DNA of 64,000 nt from Zea mays (lineage: Eukaryota > Streptophyta > Magnoliopsida > Poales > Poaceae): NCBI RefSeq assembly GCF_902167145.1, contig NC_050097.1, positions 43,694,095 to 43,758,094 on the forward strand, in the 5' to 3' direction. Of this stretch, positions 57,231-64,000 are shown in pieces (positions within the stretch are counted from its first letter, which is position 1; each line of letters begins with the position of its first letter). The notes beneath the pieces are model-generated. The model saw only the letters and a program-made list of their open reading frames with translations, was not told where the DNA came from and did no database searches. The translations under genes were made by a program, and so were the position numbers.

Positions 57231-59399
57231 ATGACACATGCCCAAGAAATTCAGCTCCAAGTTAGAGGTACATACTTTGACAGAATACCCTCTTCCTGCT
57301 TATTTTCACTCTTCCTGCTTCCGGTATGCTTGAATGATTTTTAAGTCGTCGTCTAATCAAGCACACAGTACAACACTGTTTCGTTTCCTTGGCATTTGAT
57401 TGTTTGCGATCTTAAACTCTTTGTCACCTTTTGGAGAAAAGGAGAGAGAGTAAACATTGATTGATCTGTCTTCCTTCCTCATGTTCTTTATGCGTCTAAG
57501 GGGATGATGTTTGGATTCTTAGACCTTAGATGCTTTGATGTCGATTAGAAGGTCTAATATAAATTAATCGCATAAGTCATGACTAATTCACAAATTAAAT
57601 CTAATTAATCCATAAATTATCTATGTGGGGTACCTGTATTAATCATTTATTAATTAGATTTAATAGATTCGTCTTTAAAATTAGAGCCATGATTAATTAG
57701 CATTCAAGTATTTGATATGACTTGAACTAAACTTTATTTAGTTCAGAGACTCGGACACCCTCAAAATTTGTCTTGCTGCTGGGATGCTTAATTAATTGTG
57801 TTGCCGCCCTGAGCCGGCAAAATCATTAGAAACAACGTAGTAAAAACTGGAGTTGTCTCCCTTTATAATATCTCATTCGTTTTAACTCATCGCATGGCCG
57901 ACAAAAACGTTCCTTCTCAAGAAAAGATTTGCAAGAGATATAGGTTTAGAAATTAGGTTTCTAGGGCCCGTGGAAAGGTATCACACAGAAGGTACCAAAC
58001 CTTGTTAACCCTCCCATTTCAAAAATAATTATTCCTGCTAAAGTTATGGATGATAGTAGGCTTTAAATTGTACACTATAAAATTTAATGATTAAAATGGA
58101 TTAGAGTTAAACTCTATTCCTATTTATTTTTGAATTAAAAATAGTTAAGAGCTGAACAAATAGTGAAAAATATTTGAATTGTGATGTATTGTCACCTACG
58201 TCAACTTGTTTCCAGAGCAGGAATGCGGCAATGGTGAACAGGACAGCCGTGATGAACCTAAAGCCGGTACACGACGGCTGACGAAGGGAAGCACACGATG
58301 GTGGATGACGGTGGTGGTTGACATGCTGGTGGTGCTCTGCGGAGGGACGGTGGGCACCCTCCTGGCTCGCCTGTACTACAACTCTGGCGGCAAGAGCAAG
58401 TGGGTGGCCACGCTCACGCAGTCGGGCGGCTCGCCGCTTCTGGCCATCCCGCTGCTCCTGACTCCCCCGCACCCGGCGGAGGAGCGCCAGCCGGCAGCGT
58501 CCAAGGTGGTGGCCGTCTACGTGGGCATCGGGGTCCTGCTCGGCTTCGACAACCTAATGTACGCGTACGCGCTGCTGTACCTGCCGGTGTCCACCTTCTC
58601 GCTCGTGGCCGCGACGCAGCTGGCCTTCAACGCCGTCACGTCGCGCATCATCAACGCGCAGCGCTTCACGGCGCTCATCGCCAACTCCGTCGTCGTGCTC
58701 ACCTTCGCCGCCGCGCTGCTCGGCATCGGGTCCTCCTCCGACGAGACCTCCAGCGACGTGCCGCGCGGCAAGTACGCGCTCGGGTTCGTCCTCACGCTGG
58801 CCGCCTCCGCTTGCTTCGCGCTCGTCCTGTCGCTCTTCGAGGTGGCGTTCGAGAAGGTGATCAGGGCGCGGACGATGCGGTGGGTGCTCAAGGTGCAGAT
58901 GTTCACGAACCTCGTCGCGACGGCGGTGGGGGTGGTGGGGCTGTTCGCGTCGGGGGAGTGGCGGACGCTCCCGGGGGAGATGGCGGCGTTCAAGAACGGG
59001 AGGGCGAGGTACGTCCTGACGCTGATGGGGACGGCGGTGTGCTGGCAGGCGGCGGCCGTGGGCACGGTGAGGCTGATCGTCAGGATGTCGTCGCTGTTCG
59101 CCAACGTGACGGGCACGGTGGCGCTGCCGTTGGTGCCGGTGTTCGCGGTGGTGCTGTTTGGGGACAGGATGACGGGCATCAAGGCCGTGGCGATGCTCAT
59201 GGCCGTGTGGGGGTTCATCTCCTACGTGTACCAGCACTACCTCGACGGCCGGCGAGCGGCCTCCGGGAAGGCCGGGACGGAGTGCTGCATCTGTGCTGCA
59301 CGGACGGCAGGCGACACTAGAGATGGCCAAACGGGCCGCCCGGCTCGGCCCGGCCCGGGCCCGGTGAAGCCCGGCCAAAAGCCGGGCCGGGCCTGCTGA
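57231..59399 (+). CDS. Probable purine permease (PUP family), two exons
   Basis: Plant PUPs are plasma- or internal-membrane carriers for purines, cytokinins and related bases. Exon 1 is 57231-57267 (MTHAQEIQLQVR plus one base), followed by a GTACAT donor. Exon 2 starts at 58216 after TTGTTTCCAG; the phases fit and give 406 residues. The start is chosen because short QEIQLQ-type N-termini precede this intron in the family. Exon 2 has about ten hydrophobic segments, beginning with TRWWMTVVVDMLVVLCGGTV. Recognisable family blocks are LLARLYYNSGGKSKW, QSGGSPLLAIPLLL, GFDNLMYAYALLYLPVST, TQLAFNAVTSRI and YVYQHYLDGRR. There is no in-frame stop. The last 25 or so residues (from RDGQTGRPARPG) come from a hAT MITE inserted two codons before an older stop. 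E4 occupies the 5' leader region. Subfamily and substrate cannot be told from sequence alone. Confidence 0.85.
57268..58215 (+). other. Intron 1 of the permease gene
   Basis: 948 bp, GTACAT...TTCCAG. Rich in AT and TTAATTAGATT-like words. The stretch at about 57498-57765 (GGGGATGATGTTTGGATTCT on the left, GAGGGTGTCCGAGTCTCTG inward from the right) may be another MITE, but I find no clean target duplication. Confidence 0.75.
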
Positions 59400-59696
59400 G
59401 CCAGCGGACTTAATTTTCTGTCTAAGCCCGGCCCGCAGCGGGCCTAAACGAGCCGGGCCGGCCCGTTTAGCACGAAAAAAACGGGCCAAAAAACGTGCTA
59501 AACGAGCCGGTAAGCACGTTTTAGTGTAAAAAACGGGCTTAACAGGCTTAGAGGTAAACGGGCCGTGCCGGGCTAGCCCGCCGTGCCTAGTTTTCTGTAC
59601 AAGCCCGCCCGCTTATTCTACCGTGCCGGACTCGGACCTCCCAAAAAGCGGGCTTCGTGCCGGGTTCACGTGCCTCGTGCTTTTTGGCCATCTATA
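59318..59696. mobile_element. hAT-type MITE in the last codons of the permease gene, 379 bp
   Basis: Exact 8-bp duplication GGCGACAC (59310-59317 and 59697-59704). Inverted ends: TAGAGATGGCCAAA on the left and TATAGATGGCCAAA inward from the right. Very GC-rich and made of GCCCGGCC/GGGCC and CGTTTAGCACG-type inverted motifs. No coding capacity of its own. Confidence 0.88.
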
Positions 59697-59704
59697 GGCG
59701 ACAC

Positions 59705-60123
59705 GGCTTAGCGTTCGAGAGTTGCATTTGTATAATTCGCTTTATTTTCCTTCAGAAATGCTATTTCGTTTCGACCATTGTCATCACGCTACAAACCTGA
59801 GTTTTGGCCATAGAAATAGCAGCCGATGTGGATAATCCAGATGAAACTTTAAAAATTATTTACTTCAGAATTGCCTTCCGTGACGGTAGAAACATATAAT
59901 TTGGATGTAAAAATAGCGTTGCTTTTGTGTATTTTTTTTATAATAGTATAGGTGTAGATCCAATGGTTACTATTGGCAATGACGATTAGTTTTTACCAAA
60001 TTAAAGGTAGATGCTTTTGATTATTGTGAGAGTTTTTTAATATTTTTTTGTAATCCATTCTAATTCACATGTAGTGTTGTTTGGGATGCTGTCTTCTCGT
60101 ATCTAGCCCATTTTTCTTTTCAG
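59705..60123. other. Intergenic DNA downstream of the permease
   Basis: Begins with the older stop codon TAG (59709-59711) of the permease reading and its probable 3' untranslated region. No polyadenylation signal could be assigned with confidence. AT-rich after 59860. Confidence 0.45.
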
Positions 60124-60204
60124 GGAACAGATCAACAAGTGCAAGGAGTGCTCAATCTTATAGATCTAGCAGGCAGTGAGCGCTTCAACAAAAGAAACTT
60201 GCAG
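60124..60204 (+). pseudogene. Kinesin motor-domain exon fragment (kinesin-14-like)
   Basis: After a TTTTCAG acceptor-like stretch (60117-60123) the plus strand reads GTDQQVQGVLNLIDLAGSER and then FNKRNLQ. The LIDLAGSER motif is the switch II region of kinesin motors, and VQGVLNLIDLAGSER is the wording of plant kinesin-14 (ATK-type) proteins. Where the family continues with a Ser/Gly-rich stretch and LKETQ, this sequence diverges to AT-rich non-coding DNA. Only about 27 codons are preserved. It is a captured or leftover exon piece, not a gene. Confidence 0.8.
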
Positions 60205-61210
60205 ATTTTGTTGGATAACTTTTTAAATTTAATTTCACTGCAATTTCAAAAACCATTTGATGAATATGTCTGCTCGTCCTGCTGAAAATAGGCTTTATGT
60301 TGTCTCTTTTTCTTAAACTATATGTAATGAGGTAATGCCATGCTGGAAAAATCATTATAGTGAGCAGGTTTTGTACCGTGTCTTTTCATGTTCTGGTGGT
60401 ACGAAGTGTTAGATACCTATTTGTATTCTGTCTAGGTATTATGGGCCTTCAGCCTAACCCTTGTAACTCTAATATATGTATCACTCAGCCCACTCAATGA
60501 GTTAGGGTTTCACTTCTATCATGAAGTATCTTTCAGACGTAGACTACATTGTTGTTTATGACAACCATTACATTTTCATGTACCCCTTATTAAAACGGAA
60601 AACTACAAATGTAGTAGTGGGAAGTTTGAATGCAGATGTCCCTTCTATTGAAATCTGACGAACCAGTATTTTGGAAGATTCAATCTTTAAAGCAGCAATT
60701 GTGCTAAATAATTTATCAAATCATCAGCTAAATTTGAATATGACAAGGACAATTGTTCGCTCCTGTTCCCCTTTGCTGGATAGGGCGGCTGAAGGGGCGC
60801 CATCTGATCTAGTATGTATATATGAAAGTATAAAAACCATTCTCTCTGCAATAGATATGGAAATCTCAATTTCTAACCAGGACTGCTCCGCGACAGATCG
60901 AGATGAAGTTGCATTGTATAGTTTTCCTTTTTCTTTCCGATCATTACCATGACACTACAAACCTGAAACTCGTCCTTTATAGTTGGAGGACCACACAGTT
61001 TGAAAGAGTGGAAGAGAGATCTACTAGCAATTCAGATCAAAGAGCAAACGAGTAATAAAAACGAAAGAAAAAAAAAGACCACACAGCAGAAGCAAATGCA
61101 AGCATTAGTATTGGTGCATGCACGATCAAATCGACCAGAGGAGAACAACAAATCCTCTCGGCCTTCATTGCGATCATGCATGCCCAGCGCTGATAGACGG
61201 GGCCTGATCA
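60205..61210. other. Intergenic DNA, no intact gene
   Basis: A stretch at about 60407-60560 begins TGTTAGATACC and holds TTGTAACTCTAATATATGTA, like the short LTRs of some copia elements, but no matching end or duplication was found. A 93-codon plus-strand frame (60671-60952) resembles no family I know. A segment at 60926-60982 loosely repeats 59761-59811. Confidence 0.35.
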
Positions 61211-61951
61211 TCAGTGGCGTCGGGCGAGCGCGAGGGCAGATAGGAAGATGAGGGCTATGAGCAGGACCATGGCGGCGAAGGAGCCGATGAGTGAGCCCGA
61301 GATGCGCTCGCAGAAGGAGTCGAACTGCTGGCAGATGGCGAACCAGTTGGCGCGCACGTTGCCCTTGTGCGCCAGGTACACGATCGCCGCCGCCGCCGAC
61401 GCGCCGGCCGTCAGCAGGGCCAGCATCGCCTAGTAATAATCCGAACAGCAGGCGTTAAGCAAGTTCTTCCTCGCCTAATAAATATGCAAGCGACGTGAAT
61501 GAAATGAACGAATTACCGCGTCAAAGAAGACGAGGATCAGACGGCTGTAGTGAGCCCTGGGCCTGACGATGTGCACGATGGACAGCGGGATGGACAGGAC
61601 GAGGTACGTGCACACCACCGCGTTCGCCGCCACGAAGAAGCTGCAGACGCCGGAATGTCGTGAGGCATGGTGAACAGAACTTATTAAGTGATCGAAAGCA
61701 AGGGGAACTTACGTGAAGGACGGGAGGTCGCTGTACTTGGCCTCGAACTGGATGAACTGCGTGAAGAAGGGGAGCGTCTCGTTGGTGGTGCCCATGGAGA
61801 CGGCGCTGCCGATGGTGGCCACGATGGCAAGGAACCTGAGGAAGACGTCGGCGATGGACACCGCGCGGCCGACGCCGCCCGCCGCTACTGACGCCGCCAC
61901 CAGGGGCGCCATGGAGCTCTCCCCGTGCTCGATCACCGCGTCCTTCATCAT
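61211..61951 (-). CDS. Casparian strip membrane protein (CASP), three exons
   Basis: CASPs are four-helix plasma-membrane proteins that mark the endodermal membrane domain and recruit the lignin-polymerising machinery of the Casparian strip. Exon 1 61713-61951, exon 2 61517-61640, exon 3 61211-61429; all introns have GT-AG ends and the phases match, giving 193 residues, normal for the family. Helix 1 lies around [19 protein letters not shown] with the conserved Arg. The first outer loop carries ETLPFFTQF, the signature of true CASPs. Helix 2 is [18 protein letters not shown], helix 3 has the conserved Asp (LVFFDAAMLALL), outer loop 2 is [19 protein letters not shown], and helix 4 ends ALALARRH. 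Two Met codons (61951 and 61948) could each be the start. No lesion seen. Confidence 0.93.
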
Positions 61952-62135
61952 GGCGTGGCGTGCCCCGGCCCTGCCAATTGAGCTTCTATCTAGCTAGGAT
62001 AATCGACGAGCTTGGAGAAGGATTCTTGCTTGCGGTTCCAGATGTGAGTGAGGTGGTGAGGTTGGCTGGCTGCTGCTTGGAGATGTGACAATGTGAGACT
62101 GAGATGACTGCTGCTACCGCCGCTTCTCAGACCTT

Positions 62136-62142
62136 CTTTATA
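62136..62142 (-). promoter_or_regulatory. TATA box of the CASP gene
   Basis: TATAAAG on the minus strand, about 190 bp before the CASP start codon, a normal spacing for a plant promoter with a leader of about 150 nt. Confidence 0.6.
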
Positions 62143-62794
62143 CGCATGGATCGCGAGCGCTGAGGCTGAGGTTTCCTTCCACTGGGATGAGCAGCAGCTT
62201 GTGCCTCAACAAAACCAACAGCTTGTTTAGTCAACCATGCTGAGCAAAGGTGGTGGTGATTTAGGTGGCTTTGACAATTAATCGTTAATAACACCAACTA
62301 AAAGCTCGCCTGTGCATTGGTTGGCTCTGCAACTGCTCTCACTTGCTGAAACGAAGCTCGCAAGTTGCAAACAGTTTGATGTGTGGGTCTCAACAGGGGC
62401 ATTAGTGTGATGGTTGGATGATGTCCTTTAAGCGGCTTTTCGCAGCTTCTGGCCACCAAAAGCTGCTGTGGGTTGCCAAACACTCAGCTTTTCAGCTAGC
62501 TTCTATAAAATTCGTTTGAGTAAAATCTATTCAAAATCAACATAAACATATAATAGGTTGAGTCATCGCAATATTAGTAATCCGTCACTTTATAGATTCT
62601 GAGCCACATGGACAACTTTATCTTCCTCCGCACGTAATCCTAATGATACTTAGATTCTCTACACAGCCAGATTCTCCCAACAGCTAGATTCTCGAAAAAG
62701 CTGGTCAGAAAAAAGCTGAACCAAACAGTCCCCATGTCACTGCCACTGTCGAAGCAGTTCAACATCACACCAATGTATTCGATGATGAAAGGCA
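62143..62794. other. CASP upstream region with MITE-like debris
   Basis: No gene. Between about 62430 and 62735 there are AAGCTGC/GCAGCTT words, with CCAAACACTCAGCTTTT near 62477 and AAAAAAGCTGAACCAAACAG near 62711. This suggests a degraded Tourist- or hAT-like MITE, but its ends are not clear. Confidence 0.4.
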
Positions 62795-62802
62795 CTTGCG
62801 GG

Positions 62803-63730
62803 TAGGGATGAAAACGGTCGGAAACGGTCGGTAAACACTAAAACCATTACCGTTTTCATATTTTTTATCGGAAACAAAATCGAAAACGGTAACTCCGGAA
62901 ACGGAAACGATATCGGTATTTCAGAAATATCGGAAACGAAAGTTTGGTGCGGAAAATACACCGGTAACGGTCGGAATCTAAAATACAATCGGTAAATATA
63001 TCAAACTTCATAATACAACAAAGTTGACAAAAGATCACAAAGGTTACAAGTTCACAATTCATGATATAACAAGTTCACAATATAAACAGTTCACAATGAT
63101 CACAAATTTATAATATATAAAGTGTACAAAGATCACGAGTTCACAATATAACAAGTTCACAATATAACAAGTTCATAAAGATCACAAGTTCATAGACTCA
63201 AAGTTCACAATTCACAATATCGACTCGATCTAGCTGACATGGCATGCTTACTTATGAAATTGTTTTTCTCACATAAAGAGTTTTTCACAACCTCACAGGA
63301 AAACCCTAAAACCTAGTGTGTGGAAAAGACCAAATCGCTAATCTCAACTGCCTTCCAACACCATCTATCCAAAAAAAATCTAAAGGTGTCCAAAAAAATA
63401 CAAAAATAAGTAATCATTATCTAGAGACGTAGAGGCGATGCGAAAAATCACATGCTGGAAAATTCCGAAAAATTCCGAGACACAATTCCGAAAAATTCCG
63501 AGACACAATTCCGGAAAATTCTGAGAAATAAATCCGGTAATTTCCGACAAAAACCGGTAATCGAAGGAAACGGTCGGTAAAACACCACGCCGATTCTGAT
63601 ACCGATTCCGATAGAAAATTCCGAAAACCGATTCCGTTTTCGAAAAATACCGTTACCGATGAATCCGACCGAAAAATTTCGAAATCGGTTTCCGAAATAC
63701 CGAAAAATTCCGAAACCGTTTTCATCCCTA
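62803..63730. mobile_element. Ds-like hAT element (Ac/Ds-type ends), 928 bp
   Basis: Exact 8-bp duplication CTTGCGGG (62795-62802 and 63731-63738). Both ends read inward TAGGGATGAAAACGG, 15 of 15. This is the terminus wording of the maize Ac/Ds family. The subterminal regions are full of AAACGGT/CGGTAAA words, the type of motif bound by Ac transposase. The centre (about 63030-63220) is an array of AAGTTCACAATATAACA-like repeats. No transposase gene; movement would need an autonomous Ac-like source. Confidence 0.9.
63040..63220. repeat. Repeat array inside the Ds-like element
   Basis: About nine imperfect copies of a 16-20 bp unit with AAGTTCACAA and ATATAAC or GATCAC. Confidence 0.75.
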
Positions 63731-63890
63731 CTTGCGGGCATCAATTCCTGCTTTCCTGGGCTCTCCCCTGATACCTGAGTGACGGAACAGAGGCAAAGGT
63801 CCGAACTTTTCGGCTATGCGGAAAAGCTACCGAAGTACCGAACCGTACTGGGCTGCAACCAAAACGTTCCAATCCATATCGACCCATTAA

Positions 63891-64000
63891 GGGCTTGTTC
63901 GGTTATTTTCAATCCATATGGATTGAAGGGGATTGATACAGATTGAGTGGGATTTTGACTTACTAGGGATTGGAACTCCCTCAATCCCCCTCAATCCATA
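63891..64000. mobile_element. Left part of a MITE, cut by the window end
   Basis: Begins GGGCTTGTTCGGTTATTTTC directly after a TAA (63888-63890), as Tourist-like MITEs do. It then has the perfect palindrome TCAATCCATATGGATTGA and further CAATCC repeats. The right end lies outside the window, so neither length nor target duplication can be confirmed. Confidence 0.55.

Noticed and set aside
57498..57765. Candidate MITE in the permease intron
   Set aside because: Ends are only loosely inverted and the flanking triplets do not match, so it is mentioned only in the intron entry.
58400..59489. Long overlapping frames (306 codons plus, 233 and 311 codons minus) over the permease exon
   Set aside because: Shadows of a GC-rich coding exon; only the frame with membrane segments and family motifs is real.
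60407..60560. Possible short copia LTR (begins TGTTAGATACC)
   Set aside because: I found no matching 3' end, no partner LTR and no second copy of the CGAAG that precedes it, so I did not call an element.
60671..60952. 93-codon plus-strand frame with a plausible start
   Set aside because: No known domain, AT-rich codons and no splice or promoter context; length is possible by chance.
62430..62735. Candidate MITE with AGCTTTT/AAAAGCT and CCAAAC words
   Set aside because: The words do not form a clean terminal inverted repeat and no target duplication is visible; left as debris in the CASP upstream entry.

Overview
The window is nuclear DNA of a large-genome grass, most likely maize (Zea mays) or a close relative. 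The reasons are nested LTR retrotransposons with maize-type termini, an Ac/Ds-type hAT element, many small DNA transposons beside genes, GC-rich grass coding exons and plant-specific gene families. Family names such as Huck, Opie/Ji and Tekay/Del come from recognising sequence style, not from a database search. Element boundaries come directly from target-site duplications (TSDs) and paired termini.

Layout. 1-8.2 kb: AT-rich intergenic DNA with a hAT-type non-autonomous element (667-1561) and a decayed two-gene PIF/Harbinger element on the minus strand (SANT/Myb-like ORF1 and DDE transposase). 8.56-11.79 kb: a solo LTR related to the chromovirus LTRs further right. 12.2-36.2 kb: a minus-strand Ty3/Gypsy Tat-type element (E1) with a TSD, LTRs, broken gag-pol and a spliced antisense gene. 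Its pol is split by a complete Ty1/copia SIRE/Opie-like element (E3, 21336-30284). 36.2-46.5 kb: a plus-strand Tat element of the same family (E2), head to head with E1 and only 27 bp away, lacking integrase. 46.5-48.7 kb: low-copy DNA with two MITEs and a putative promoter. 48.7-57.15 kb: a very young non-coding Tekay/Del-type element (E4) with two nearly identical 3.6-kb LTRs. 57.2-59.4 kb: a purine-permease-like gene. 61.2-61.95 kb: a three-exon Casparian strip membrane protein gene (minus strand). 62.8-63.7 kb: a Ds-like element. From 63.89 kb: the left part of another MITE.

The two host genes (permease and CASP) are unrelated in function. The permease gene is bracketed by transposons: E4 sits between its likely TATA box and its start codon, and a 379-bp hAT MITE lies two codons before its original stop, changing the C-terminus. 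By-eye LTR divergence gives the order E1 (oldest), then E2 and E3, then E4 (youngest). No CRISPR, operon or prokaryotic feature is present, and I saw no tRNA or rRNA gene.
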